From the NCBI GenBank assembly GCA_963754045.1, contig CAVWEN010000001.1, positions 62,001-126,000 of the forward strand: a stretch of DNA of 64,000 nt, written 5' to 3'. The notes beneath the pieces are model-generated. The model did not search any database, was not told where the DNA came from, and saw only the letters and a list, made by a program, of their open reading frames with translations. The stretch comes from JALZKA01 sp963754045. Lineage in GTDB: Bacteria > Actinomycetota > Thermoleophilia > Solirubrobacterales > 70-9. The translations under genes and the position numbers were made by a program. Positions within the stretch are counted from its first letter, which is position 1. Each line of letters opens with the position of its first letter. Positions 40,880-49,668 of the stretch are shown in pieces.

Positions 40880-41541
40880 CCCGAAGTTCCTTCGGAGCGC
40901 CGTTCGAGCCGGCGCGAGTAGAGGTGGGCAGCCAGGCCGAGCGCCAGCGCCAACGCAACTGCGCCGACGAACAGGGGTGAGATCGGATCGTCAACGCCGG
41001 CCCCGAGCGAGGTGTAGACGAGCGCCCCAGGGGCGACTCCCACGACCGTCGTGATCACGTATACGCGCGTGCTGACCGCGCTTGCACCGGCGACGTAGTT
41101 GAGCGCGTTGAAGGGCACGATCGGGATCAGCCGCATCGCCAGCAGGGTGTAGAACCCCTTCCCGGCCAGGCGTCGCTCGATCGCCTCAAAGCGCTCGTTG
41201 CGAACACGCTCGACGGTGCCGCGTGCACCCCGTCGGCCGAGCGCGAACGCCGCCGTCGCGCCGAGGCTGGCGCCAGTCATCACGACAACCCAACCAACTC
41301 CGATCCCGTAGAGGGCTCCTGCGGCGAGGGTCAACGGCGTGGCCGGCACGAAGGCGATCGTCGCCATGACGTAGACCAGCGCGAAGAGGATCGGACCGAC
41401 GACTCCGTCGGCGCCCAAAGCCTCCTCAATCTGCTCCGAGGAAGGCTGGAGCACGAGAGCTGCGACGGTGGCGCCGACGACCAGCGCACCCAGGCCGACG
41501 AGCGCCATCCGTGGAGCGCCGACGACGGTCATCGGCGCCAC
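40876..41541 (-). CDS. TVP38/TMEM64-family (VTT domain) membrane protein
   Basis: The 221-residue protein has about six hydrophobic segments and the VTT core: VYVMATIAFVPATPLTLAAGALYG, GASLGATAAFALGRRGARG and FYTLLAMRLIPIVPFNALNYVAGAS, in which the re-entrant FVPATPLTLAAG and the arginine-proline pair are typical. VTT proteins scramble or transport lipids. The start is a GTG at 41541 (or the ATG three codons later), only 20 bases from the divergent phosphatidyltransferase gene, which suggests linked control. Its stop overlaps the micro-peptide start. Confidence 0.9.
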   Translation of the reverse strand: MAPMTVVGAPRMALVGLGALVVGATVAALVLQPSSEQIEEALGADGVVGPILFALVYVMATIAFVPATPLTLAAGALYGIGVGWVVVMTGASLGATAAFALGRRGARGTVERVRNERFEAIERRLAGKGFYTLLAMRLIPIVPFNALNYVAGASAVSTRVYVITTVVGVAPGALVYTSLGAGVDDPISPLFVGAVALALALGLAAHLYSRRLERRSEGTSG

Positions 41542-41561
41542 GGCGGCGCCGTGCCGGGAGA

Positions 41562-42164
41562 ATGACGACCGTGCTCGACGGTCCGATTCGCAACCTGATC
41601 GCCCCCGCGCTCGACCGCGGCGCCGCCCGCCTGGAGCGTCTGGGGCTCGGCGCCGCGGTGGTCACCGCCGCAGGACTCATGATCGGAATCGGCGCCTGCA
41701 TCGCCGCCGCCGCCGAGGCATGGGCGGCTGCGCTGGCCCTGTGGCTGGCCAACCGTGCTGCCGACGGACTCGACGGACCGCTCGCCCGCCGGCGCGGCGC
41801 GACCGATCTCGGCGGCATGCTCGACTTCCTCGCCGACTTCGCTGTGTACGCGGGCTTCCCGTTCGCCGTCGCCATCGCGATCGCCGACGCGCGCCTTGCC
41901 GTCGCCGCCCTGCTCGCCGCCTACCTGCTCAACAATGTCGCCCTGCTCTCGTTCTCGTCGCTCGTCGAGCGCCGCCGCCTTGAGTTCGGTGACGAACGCT
42001 CGCTTCGCTTCACCTCCGGGCTCACCGAGGGCGCCGAGACCATTGTTTGCTACGCGCTCGTCTGTGTTATTCCTGGGCACGCAGGAACGATCTTTTGGGT
42101 CTTCGCGGCGATGGTGATGATGACCGTCGGCCAGCGGGTCGCGCTCGCAGTCCGGACCCTGTAG
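41562..42164 (+). CDS. CDP-alcohol phosphatidyltransferase family membrane protein
   Basis: The 200-residue integral membrane protein contains the CDP-alcohol transferase motif LDGPLARRRGATDLGGMLDFLADF, with DG, AR, G and two terminal Asp residues in order (the AR-to-G gap is one residue shorter than the textbook spacing). It moves a phosphoalcohol headgroup from CDP-diacylglycerol or a related donor. Hydrophobic segments flank the motif, and the late ETIVCYALVCVIPG block fits the family. The exact product lipid cannot be told. It is divergent from the VTT gene and convergent with the ABC ATPase gene. Confidence 0.88.
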   Translation: MTTVLDGPIRNLIAPALDRGAARLERLGLGAAVVTAAGLMIGIGACIAAAAEAWAAALALWLANRAADGLDGPLARRRGATDLGGMLDFLADFAVYAGFPFAVAIAIADARLAVAALLAAYLLNNVALLSFSSLVERRRLEFGDERSLRFTSGLTEGAETIVCYALVCVIPGHAGTIFWVFAAMVMMTVGQRVALAVRTL

Positions 42165-42178
42165 CGGTCCCGCGCCGC

Positions 42179-43177
42179 TCACGCGCGCGGCTCACGCGAG
42201 GGCTCGCCGTGCGCACCTGGAACGGGCCAGAGTCGCCGGGCCGGCAGCTCGAAAGAAACCTCGGTGCCGGCTGCGGGGGCGCCTGCTGGATCGACCAGTG
42301 CATCGACCCGCCGCCCGCCCCAATCGAGAACGATCGCAACCAGGGTGCCACGATAAACGCTCTCGAGAACGATGGCGCGGTGCGGTCCGCTACCGACCTC
42401 GACATGCTCGGGCCTGATCGCGTGGACCCCAGGTCGCTCGGGACCGAGCTCGAGCAGGTTTGACGCGCCGAAAAAGCGCGCGACGGCACGCGACGCGGGC
42501 CGCTCGAAGATCGCCCGCGGCTCGTCCTGCTGGACGATCCTGCCCTCGATCATCAACGCCAGGGACTGCCCGAGCTCCGCCGCCTCTGCCCGGTCGTGGG
42601 TCACGATCAGGCAGGTGAGGGAGCGGCGCTCCTGAAGCTCGACGATGATCCGTCGCAAGCTCTCTCGCCGCCGTGGATCGAGGCCGGTCAGCGGCTCATC
42701 GAGCAAGAGCAAGCGCGGATCGGCGCTGAGCGCTCGGGCCAGCGCCACGCGCTGCTGCTCGCCACCCGAGAGCCCGGTGATTCGCCGCTCGGCAAAGGCG
42801 GCCATCCCGACCTCCTCGAGCCGCTTGCATGCCTCGGCGCGCCGTTTGGCGCGTCCAAGGCCGTTTGCCCTGAGCGGAAAGGCGACGTTGTCGGCGACGG
42901 ACAGGTGAGGCAGCAGCCGGGGCTCCTGGAAGACCATCGCCAGGCGGCGTCGATGGGCGGGCGTTTGGGCCTGATCGAGGCCGCAAAGCTCGATCGACCC
43001 CGCCTGGGCGCGCTCCAGCCCCGCGATCGCACGCAATAGCGTCGTCTTGCCGGCGCCCGACGGCCCCGCGAGGACGGCGCGCTCGCCTGCCGCGACGTCG
43101 AGGTCGACTCCGCGCAGAACCGGGGGCGTGCCGGCGGGCGCGACGACGAGACCGCGGATCGTGAGTCCAGCGCTCAC
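42179..43177 (-). CDS. ABC transporter ATP-binding protein (YnjD-like)
   Basis: The 332-residue ATPase has Walker A GPSGAGKT (38-45), the Q-loop FQEPRLLPHLSV, the signature LSGGEQQRVALARALS, Walker B LLLLDEPLTGLDP and the H-loop VTHDRAEA, followed by a C-terminal TOBE-like domain (GVHAIRPEHVEVGSG). It energises the importer made by the two permeases upstream. Its start overlaps the second permease stop by four bases. With the YnjB-like binding protein this completes a YnjBCD-type importer of unknown substrate (a thiamine-like or sulfonate-like cargo has been guessed for the family). Confidence 0.93.
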   Translation of the reverse strand: MSAGLTIRGLVVAPAGTPPVLRGVDLDVAAGERAVLAGPSGAGKTTLLRAIAGLERAQAGSIELCGLDQAQTPAHRRRLAMVFQEPRLLPHLSVADNVAFPLRANGLGRAKRRAEACKRLEEVGMAAFAERRITGLSGGEQQRVALARALSADPRLLLLDEPLTGLDPRRRESLRRIIVELQERRSLTCLIVTHDRAEAAELGQSLALMIEGRIVQQDEPRAIFERPASRAVARFFGASNLLELGPERPGVHAIRPEHVEVGSGPHRAIVLESVYRGTLVAIVLDWGGRRVDALVDPAGAPAAGTEVSFELPARRLWPVPGAHGEPSREPRA

Positions 43178-43944
43178 AGCGGACTCCGCTGCGCCCGTGC
43201 GGCGATCGTCAGCGCCACCACGCAGGGGGCGAGGAAGATCAGGGCCAGCGCTGCCGCGACCTGGGGATCGGTGCGCACGAACGGGAGCATCACGATCGGC
43301 AAGGTGGGACGCCCGGCTCCCACCGCGAGCGTGGTCCCGTACTGGCTCCAGGAGACGAGGAAGGCGAGCAGCGCAGCCGCCGCCAGGGTTGCGCGCAGGG
43401 ACGGGATCGTGACCCAGCGGAGCCGCCCGAACCGGCCGGCGCCCGCCACCCGGGCCATCTCCTCGAGCTCGGTGATCTTGGGGGAGAAGCCCGAGATCAG
43501 AAGCACGATCGCGTATGGAAGCGCGAAGGTGACGTGGGCGAGGACGATCCCCGCCACCGAGTCGTCAATGCCCAGGCGAATGAACCACTCCGTCAGGCCA
43601 AATCCGGCCAGATACGGTGGCATCAGCAGGGGCAGCGCGAGCAACATGAACACGAGATTTGTTCGTGGCAGCCGCCGTTCGCCGAGGACGCGCGCTGCGG
43701 GCCAGCCGACGAGCAGGGCGATGGCCGTCGCCAGGGTGCCGATGAGCAGTGAGTTGGCGAGCGCCTCGGCAGCACTTGCCCGCTCGAAGGCGAGCTCGAA
43801 GCCGCGCCAGCCGAGCTCATCTGGGAGCACGCCCGGAGCCCGCCACACGTCGGCGAACGCCTGCACGGCAAGCACCGCCAGAGGAAGCACCAGCAACGCG
43901 ACGACGAGCGCCGCGAGCACACGCCGAGACCTGTTCTCATTCAC
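43174..43944 (-). CDS. ABC transporter permease (second, YnjC C-terminal half-like)
   Basis: The 256-residue membrane protein has about six hydrophobic segments and the EAA-type coupling loop EMARVAGAGRFGRLRWVTIPSLRATL, which docks onto the ATPase. E. coli YnjC is a single chain of about 510 residues with two such halves (from memory); here they are two genes, this being the second. The GTG start at 43944 overlaps the first permease stop by eight bases. Confidence 0.9.
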   Translation of the reverse strand: MNENRSRRVLAALVVALLVLPLAVLAVQAFADVWRAPGVLPDELGWRGFELAFERASAAEALANSLLIGTLATAIALLVGWPAARVLGERRLPRTNLVFMLLALPLLMPPYLAGFGLTEWFIRLGIDDSVAGIVLAHVTFALPYAIVLLISGFSPKITELEEMARVAGAGRFGRLRWVTIPSLRATLAAAALLAFLVSWSQYGTTLAVGAGRPTLPIVMLPFVRTDPQVAAALALIFLAPCVVALTIAARAQRSPL

Positions 43945-44791
43945 CGGCGAGACCCCGGGAGAAGCGCACGGCGAGCGCGGCGAGGGTGCTGGCGATCATG
44001 CCCGCGACAAGTAGCGCCGCCGCGGCGAGGCCCTCACCCGCAATCACGTCGCCCTGGGTCGCCTCGAACGCATAGGTGGCGAGGGTCGGGGGATAGTTGG
44101 GGCCGACTGCGAGCGGCACCTCGAACGCCCCGACCGCGAACGCCGCGACGATCACGCAGCCGATCACGAGCGGCGCGCGGATCGCCGGCCAGATCACCCA
44201 GGCGAACCGCTGCCAGGCTCCGGCGCCCAACACTCGCGCAGCCTCCTCGCGCTCGTCGAGCCCCCGCCCCATCACGGCCAGAAGCAGCAGGGCGATGAAC
44301 GGCGCCTCCTTGTAGACGTAGACGGCGACGATCCCGACCCCGTCCGGATCGCGGATCAGATCGACCGGCAGCCCCCCCGTCAGTCTGTCGGCAAGGCCGC
44401 CAGGCGCCAGCCAGACGGCGGCCACGACCGCGACCAGAAGGTGCGGCACGGGGACCGGGAGCGCCGCGAGGGTTCGCAGCCCGGCGCCGCGACCCCGAAG
44501 CGCCAGGGCAAGCGCGATTCCAGCGATCGCCGCCAGGGCGGTGCTGAGCAGCGCGATTCGAGCTGTGAACGTGAGCCCGTCGACGAACGCGGGGTCGGCG
44601 AACAGCTCCTCCCAACTTGCCAGCGAGACTTCGCCGAGACCGCCGCCCAACGGAACGAGACTCACCTTTGAGGCGCCTACGAGCGCGCCGCCAAAAAGCA
44701 GCGCCAGCAGGATGAGCGCGGGAGCGAGCGCGAGAAGGTCACGGCCGCTCCAGCTCGCGCCCGGGCTCAGCGAAGAATCTCGCGCTTCCAC
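43937..44791 (-). CDS. ABC transporter permease (first, YnjC N-terminal half-like)
   Basis: The 284-residue membrane protein shows the coupling loop EEAARVLGAGAWQRFAWVIWPAIRAPL and several hydrophobic helices (LALAPALILLALLFGGALVG, GVGIVAVYVYKEAPFIALLLLAV). It forms one half of the importer channel. The GTG start at 44791 lies inside the end of the binding-protein gene (25-base overlap), so the genes are translated together. Confidence 0.9.
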   Translation of the reverse strand: MEARDSSLSPGASWSGRDLLALAPALILLALLFGGALVGASKVSLVPLGGGLGEVSLASWEELFADPAFVDGLTFTARIALLSTALAAIAGIALALALRGRGAGLRTLAALPVPVPHLLVAVVAAVWLAPGGLADRLTGGLPVDLIRDPDGVGIVAVYVYKEAPFIALLLLAVMGRGLDEREEAARVLGAGAWQRFAWVIWPAIRAPLVIGCVIVAAFAVGAFEVPLAVGPNYPPTLATYAFEATQGDVIAGEGLAAAALLVAGMIASTLAALAVRFSRGLAGE

Positions 44792-45924
44792 CGCGCCTCC
44801 AGCGGAGCGACCCGGTCGGCAGGCAGCTCCTCCTTGGTCGCACCGAAATCGCCAAGCAGATACGGACTCTCGGATGCCTCCTCAAATAGCGCCCGCTCGG
44901 CGTCGCTAAGGCGTTCGAGGTCGAGCACCGTCGGCACCCCGAGCCGGCGAGGGTCGGCCTTGAGCGCCTGCAAGCGGGGGTCGAGCAGGATGTTTGCGAC
45001 AACCTGGGCGCCCTCCGGATTCGCCGCGTCGGCTGGGATCGTGACGTAGGAGGAGTTGACCAGGGCGCCGCCCTCGATCAGGAACGGCCTCGCGCTGCGG
45101 GAAAACTGCCCCATTCGCACCGCCGTCTCGACGAAGCTCGGGTCGAACGACATCGCGAAGTCCACCTGCTCGTTGGCGAATAGCTCGTTCATCTCCGCCT
45201 CGGAGGCCGGGAAGCGATCCCCCTGCTCCCACATCAGCGGCTTCAACTCAGCCAGATAGTCGAACGCTTCGTCCTCGCCGAGCGCAATCACGGCCTGCTT
45301 GACAAACGACGTGCCCGTGAAGTCCGGCGGGGCGGGGTAGGTGATGCGGCCCGGGTTCTCGCGGGCGTAGGAGAGCAGCTCCGCGAAGTCCGCGGGCGGG
45401 GTCGTGACCCGCTCTGAGTCGTGAGCGAAGATGAAGGCCGCTCGGCTCCACGGCGACTCCTGGGCGTCGATCGGCACCTGAAGATCGAGGGCGATCGACG
45501 GCTCACTGAGGTCGACTAGCTCAGAGTTGGGCAGATCATCGGCCCATCCCGTCAGCCACAGCTCCTGCTCCTTCCCCGCGGCGAAGTTCTCGCCATTGAT
45601 CCAGATCAGATCAACCGCGCCGCCGCCGTCCAAGCCTGCACGCCGCTGGGAGACCACACGCTGGACGGCGTCTGCGGTGTCGGCCACAGGGACGCGCTCG
45701 AGCTCGAGCCCGGCTTCACGGACCGCCGGCTCCACGACATCGTCCACGTAGCTATTGATCCGCTCGTCCCCGCCGAACATCCACCAACGCACTGTCTGGC
45801 CCTGCGCGCGCTCGAGCAGCTCCGGATGGGTAAACGCGCGGTCCGCGGCGGGTTGATCGTCCTCGCCGCAGGCGATCAGCGTCATGGCTATGGCCGCGGC
45901 CAGCGCCAGCCAACCCGATCTCAT
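44767..45924 (-). CDS. ABC transporter substrate-binding lipoprotein, YnjB-like
   Basis: The 385-residue protein starts with a lipoprotein signal (AMTLIACGED, lipid cysteine Cys19). The mature start GQTVRWWMFGGDERINSYVDDVVEP is like E. coli YnjB (which has a similar 'GQTV.W...GGDE.IN.Y' start). Later features include DLIWINGENFAAGKEQELWLTGW, YPAPPDFTGTSFVKQAVIAL and FAMSFDPSFVET. It should capture the substrate outside the membrane for the two permeases downstream. Its start overlaps the methyltransferase stop as ATGA, so the importer is coupled to that gene. Confidence 0.9.
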   Translation of the reverse strand: MRSGWLALAAAIAMTLIACGEDDQPAADRAFTHPELLERAQGQTVRWWMFGGDERINSYVDDVVEPAVREAGLELERVPVADTADAVQRVVSQRRAGLDGGGAVDLIWINGENFAAGKEQELWLTGWADDLPNSELVDLSEPSIALDLQVPIDAQESPWSRAAFIFAHDSERVTTPPADFAELLSYARENPGRITYPAPPDFTGTSFVKQAVIALGEDEAFDYLAELKPLMWEQGDRFPASEAEMNELFANEQVDFAMSFDPSFVETAVRMGQFSRSARPFLIEGGALVNSSYVTIPADAANPEGAQVVANILLDPRLQALKADPRRLGVPTVLDLERLSDAERALFEEASESPYLLGDFGATKEELPADRVAPLEARWKREILR

Positions 45925-46568
45925 CCATGCCTCCGATCAGCCACCACGCACAAGGAGGGATACCCGAGCCACGACCGGGTACGCCCCGTCGGGTCGAGGC
46001 CGGCGCTGACGAGTTCGGCCTCGGGGTCAAGTGGGCGCATCCCCGCCAAACGCCCTTCGGAGCGCTCACTGGCATGTCGAAGCGGTGCCGTGAGAACTCG
46101 TCCGACGGCGCTCCGGGGCGGCCCGATCGTGACGGTCCCGACCCGACCGCCGGGGCGTAGCACCCGTACGACCTCGGCGAGCGTCCGCGAGCGCGCAACC
46201 GGCTCGAGGACGTGCAGCAGGTAGGCGGCGGTGACCACGTCGAAGCTCGAATCCTCGAACGGAAGTGCGCTCGCGTCAGCGCGCTCGACGTGCCAGCCCG
46301 GAGGAAGCCGCCCGGCACGGGCCAGCATCTCCGTGGATCGGTCGATGCCCACGGCCTCAGCCGGTCGGCGGGATTGCCGCGCAAGCACTGCGAGCATCGC
46401 CCCGGTGCCGGTGCCGACGTCGAGCACGCGCTCCGTCGGTGCTACGTCGAGCAGCCCGGCGAGGCGGTCGAGTGCCGTTCGCTCGAGCCAGAGCTGGCGC
46501 CGATAGGTGGGTGCGTAATCGTCCCAGGGATCTGCCGAAGCCTCGGAACTCAACGTGCGAGCGCCCAC
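45921..46568 (-). CDS. Class I SAM-dependent methyltransferase
   Basis: The protein has the motif I loop ERVLDVGTGTGAMLAVLAR, the acidic VGIDRSTEMLARA, motif with ADASALPFEDSSFDVVTAAYLLHVLEP and the post-motif EVVRVLRPGGRVGTVTIGPP, a UbiE/Methyltransf_11-type enzyme. The acceptor is unknown. The start is uncertain: GTG 46568 (chosen, GGGGA five bases upstream), TTG 46607, or TTG 46553 whose TTGA overlaps the DUF3179 stop. It is coupled on both sides, to the DUF3179 gene upstream and the YnjB-like gene downstream. Confidence 0.87.
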   Translation of the reverse strand: MGARTLSSEASADPWDDYAPTYRRQLWLERTALDRLAGLLDVAPTERVLDVGTGTGAMLAVLARQSRRPAEAVGIDRSTEMLARAGRLPPGWHVERADASALPFEDSSFDVVTAAYLLHVLEPVARSRTLAEVVRVLRPGGRVGTVTIGPPRSAVGRVLTAPLRHASERSEGRLAGMRPLDPEAELVSAGLDPTGRTRSWLGYPSLCVVADRRHG

Positions 46569-47932
46569 ACGGTCGTCCCCGGGTGAAACTGGCTCCACGC
46601 GAACCAAAATGCCTGGTGGGCGGCAAGATCGCGCCCGCCCGCCGTCTGCGCCCGCACCCCGTCGCCGTCGGCCAACAGCCTGACGCCGGCGAAGCTCACG
46701 GGCTTGCCCGCCGCGAGCGCCTGGCGTGCCTCCTCGGCCGGGAAAGCAACGGGCTTGCCGCCGGGGGCGCTCACGCCGACCACCTGGGTCTGAGCGGGCA
46801 GGCGCGAATCGACGTCGCCGACCGGAAAGATCGGACCGTTGTCGTCGCGTCCGCCGAGCGGGTCAAGTGGATACTCGCGGCCGATGCCGCCGTCCTCGGC
46901 GATGATCCGGGTCTTGGGATGCGCCCGCCTCCAATCGCCCCACGTGCTCGTGACCACCGTTGCCTGATCGAGGACCACGCCGCGGTCGTGCAGCGGCCCT
47001 GAGAGAGCCTCGCCGGAGAACGTGTCGAAGACGGATTGTGTGCCCAGCTCATACATGACCTTGTTCGACCGCGAGAGCAAACCGGATGTCCGCAGCACGA
47101 GATCGCGCTCGGGATCGGCGTCGGTGAAGTACGCCTGTGCCGAACCGCACAGGGTGCAGTACGGGATCCCGAGTCGGCGCCCGCCCAGCGTCATGTTGAC
47201 CATCTCGTGCACCTCCATGATGTTCTTTGGCAGAGCCACGGCCTCGCCGCCGACCTCGACCCCGAACACGGAGCGCTCGTCGGGATACCACCCGCCGCCA
47301 GCGGCCGAGCTCAGGGCTGGGTCGTCGAGGGCCGGGATGCAGCCGCGCGGGCACGGCGCGTCATCGCCCGGCGAGCGGTCGTCGATCCCTACACCGCCCC
47401 AGCTCACCAATCGCCAGTCGATGTCCGACTCAGCGTCGCTGAAGAACGGCTCCCATCCGGGCTCCAAGGTGAGGAATAGCTTCGCCTTGCGCTCGCGGTA
47501 ATCAGGCGGGGCGGGCAGGTCCCAGGCGATCAGGTGGTCGGTAACCCCGACCCAGGGACCCTCCTCGAAGCCGGGTCCGCCGCTCACGTCGCGGCCTGCC
47601 AGCTCGGTGAAGGCGTCGAGGAGGTCTCGTTGATCGCGCGGATCCTGGTAGAAGCGCAACAGATCCGAGACGACCCAGCCCACCCGGGCGTCGTTCGACG
47701 CCGCGAGCGCGCCGAGCGCCTCGCGATCGAGCGCTCCGGTGACTGCCTCGTCGAGCAGCGAGTCCAGCGCAGCGGCCGTCGACGCCTCGAGCTGCCCATC
47801 GCCAACTGCCGGCCGCACCCCGAAAGCGGTTGCATCTCGACCGCCGACGCCCGGTTCGGTGGGCGAATCGACAGCGTCGCCGCAGCCCGAAACGAACAGG
47901 GTCAATCCGACGAGCAAGAGCGCCTGGCGCAT
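46550..47932 (-). CDS. DUF3179-domain lipoprotein
   Basis: The 460-residue product has a lipoprotein signal (LTLFVSGCGDA, lipid cysteine Cys17). A helical N-terminal part of about 150 residues leads into the DUF3179 domain, recognised by ERSVFGVEVGGEAVALPKNIMEVHEMVN, the cysteine motif IPYCTLCGSAQAY, LRTSGLLSRSNKVMYELGTQSVFDTFSGEALSG and PKTRIIAED. An earlier cysteine pair (APCPRGCIP) is also present. The domain has no established function; its two-cysteine motif could hold a metal, haem or redox disulfide. It is the first gene of the run into the methyltransferase and YnjBCD-like importer and is divergent from the aldehyde dehydrogenase. Confidence 0.88.
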   Translation of the reverse strand: MRQALLLVGLTLFVSGCGDAVDSPTEPGVGGRDATAFGVRPAVGDGQLEASTAAALDSLLDEAVTGALDREALGALAASNDARVGWVVSDLLRFYQDPRDQRDLLDAFTELAGRDVSGGPGFEEGPWVGVTDHLIAWDLPAPPDYRERKAKLFLTLEPGWEPFFSDAESDIDWRLVSWGGVGIDDRSPGDDAPCPRGCIPALDDPALSSAAGGGWYPDERSVFGVEVGGEAVALPKNIMEVHEMVNMTLGGRRLGIPYCTLCGSAQAYFTDADPERDLVLRTSGLLSRSNKVMYELGTQSVFDTFSGEALSGPLHDRGVVLDQATVVTSTWGDWRRAHPKTRIIAEDGGIGREYPLDPLGGRDDNGPIFPVGDVDSRLPAQTQVVGVSAPGGKPVAFPAEEARQALAAGKPVSFAGVRLLADGDGVRAQTAGGRDLAAHQAFWFAWSQFHPGTTVWALAR

Positions 47933-48019
47933 GGCAGCGATTCTGATCGCTGAGCCTTTCGGCAGCCTTAATGCCGCCGGCGGAACCGGTTTGCGGCTAC
48001 GCGAGCGCGATCGCGGGGG

Positions 48020-48025
48020 TAGGCT
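48020..48025 (+). promoter_or_regulatory. Putative -10 element for the aldehyde dehydrogenase gene
   Basis: TAGGCT with eight bases to the ATG at 48034, in the 101-base gap between divergent genes. The gap also holds a CGCGATCGCG palindrome at 48006-48015. Confidence 0.45.
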
Positions 48026-48033
48026 CGTTTGAT

Positions 48034-49584
48034 ATGACCGAGATCCAAGTACCGCCCGCGACCGATGTAAATGCGAACGGCTCCGCGCCTGCCCCCCTGG
48101 AGGTGACGAACCCCGCCACGGGCGAAGTGATCGGCTCGGTTTCACAGGTGGACTCCGACGGCGTCCGCGCCGCCGTCGCCCGTGCCCGCGCCGCGCAGCC
48201 CGCGTGGCAGGCTCTCGGTTTCGCGGGCCGCAAGCGGATCCTTCGCCGCGCGCAGAAGTGGACGGTCGACAGCACCGATCGAATCGCGAGCACGATCGTC
48301 TCCGAGACCGGCAAGACCTACGAGGATGCGCTGCTCGCCGAGGTCTCCTACGCGGCCGGTGCGTTCGGCTTCTGGTCGAAGAAGGCGAAGGGCTACCTCG
48401 CCGACGAGAAGATCCGAACCACGAACCCATTCGTGCTCGGCCGCCGGCTTCGGGTGCGCTACGCGCCCGCCGGCGTGATCGGCGTGATCGGCCCCTGGAA
48501 CTACCCGCTCACCAACTCCTTCGGTGACTGCATCCCCGCGTTGGCGGCCGGCAACGCGGTGATCCTCAAGCCCGCCAGCATCACCCCGCTGACCTCCGAG
48601 CTGATGCGCGAGGGTCTGATCGAGTCCGGCATGCCCGAGGACGTCCTGCAGGTCGTGGTCGGACCCGGCAGCTCGATCGGCAACGCCCTGATCGACTCAG
48701 TGGACGGGATCATGTTCACCGGCTCCACCGAGGTCGGCAAGAAGGTGATGGAGCGGGCGGCGCAGACCCTCACTCCCGTCGCCCTCGAACTGGGCGGCAA
48801 GGATCCGATGATCGTGCTGCGCGACGCCGACCTGGAGCGCGCCGCCAATGCCGCGACTTTCTACTCGATGCAAAACGGCGGTCAGACATGCATCTCGATC
48901 GAGCGCGTCTACGCCGAGGCGCCGATCTACGACGAGTTCGTCGCCAAGCTCGAGGAGAAGATCGGGGCACTGCGCCAAGGCGTGCCGGGCGAACCGGCGA
49001 GCGTCGAGGTCGGCGCGGTCACATCGCCCGAACAGGGTGAGATCGTGGAGCGCCACGTCGAGGACGCGCGCGCAAAGGGCGCCCGGATCCTGGTCGGCGG
49101 TAAGCGTGGCGAGGGGCCGGGCGACTTCTACGAGCCGACCCTGATCGCCGACGCGGACCACACGATGGAGTGCATGACCGAGGAGACCTTTGGCCCGACG
49201 CTGCCAGTGATGAAGGTGGCCAACGCCGACGAGGCGATCGAGCTCGCAAACGACTCGCCGTACGGGCTGCAGTCGTCGGTTTGGACCGGTGATCGTGCCC
49301 GCGGGCGCAAACTGGCCCGCAGGCTCGAGGCCGGCGTGTGCTGCGTCAACGACGCCTGCATCAACTACGTCGCGCTCGAGCTGCCGATGGGCGGCTGGAA
49401 GGAGTCGGGACTGGGCAGCCGCCACGGCGCCGACGGAATCCGCAAGTACACCCGCAAGCAGACCCTTCTCGTCACCCCGCTGGGGATGAAGAAGGAGCTG
49501 CACTTCTTCCCATACACGGAGCGCAACACCGGCCTGATCAAGCGCGCGGTCGGGTTGCTCTACGGACGCGGCAAGCGCAGCTAG
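48034..49584 (+). CDS. Aldehyde dehydrogenase family protein (succinate-semialdehyde dehydrogenase-like)
   Basis: The 516-residue NAD(P)-dependent enzyme has GPWNYPLTNSFGDCIPALAAGNAVILKPAS, the cofactor loop FTGSTEVGKKVMERAA, the general-base glutamate in ALELGGKDPMI and the catalytic cysteine in NGGQTCISIERVY. The first region IGPWNYP and the C-terminal membrane-like tail (HFFPYTERNTGLIKRAVGLLYG) resemble aldehyde dehydrogenases that act on aliphatic or semialdehyde substrates; the substrate cannot be fixed. It lies 72 bases before the second succinate dehydrogenase operon on the same strand, which makes a succinate semialdehyde-to-succinate route attractive but unproven. Confidence 0.92.
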   Translation: MTEIQVPPATDVNANGSAPAPLEVTNPATGEVIGSVSQVDSDGVRAAVARARAAQPAWQALGFAGRKRILRRAQKWTVDSTDRIASTIVSETGKTYEDALLAEVSYAAGAFGFWSKKAKGYLADEKIRTTNPFVLGRRLRVRYAPAGVIGVIGPWNYPLTNSFGDCIPALAAGNAVILKPASITPLTSELMREGLIESGMPEDVLQVVVGPGSSIGNALIDSVDGIMFTGSTEVGKKVMERAAQTLTPVALELGGKDPMIVLRDADLERAANAATFYSMQNGGQTCISIERVYAEAPIYDEFVAKLEEKIGALRQGVPGEPASVEVGAVTSPEQGEIVERHVEDARAKGARILVGGKRGEGPGDFYEPTLIADADHTMECMTEETFGPTLPVMKVANADEAIELANDSPYGLQSSVWTGDRARGRKLARRLEAGVCCVNDACINYVALELPMGGWKESGLGSRHGADGIRKYTRKQTLLVTPLGMKKELHFFPYTERNTGLIKRAVGLLYGRGKRS

Positions 49585-49613
49585 ACCCGGCCGGCCACAA
49601 CCCGCCGTGAGAG

Positions 49614-49630
49614 CCGACCGGGGCGGTCGG
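49614..49630 (+). terminator. Hairpin after the aldehyde dehydrogenase gene, possible terminator
   Basis: CCGACC and GGTCGG form a perfect six-pair stem around GGGGC, followed by ATTTGG. The T tract is weak. It would separate the dehydrogenase from the second SDH operon. Confidence 0.45.
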
Positions 49631-49652
49631 ATTTGGCTGGCTGGTAGTCCAA

Positions 49653-49658
49653 TAAAGT
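49653..49658 (+). promoter_or_regulatory. Putative -10 element of the second SDH operon
   Basis: TAAAGT lies ten bases before the ATG at 49669 and overlaps a GTG at 49657. If it is the -10 box, the GTG cannot be the start codon, which favours the ATG. Confidence 0.4.
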
Positions 49659-49668
49659 GCGCCGCCGC

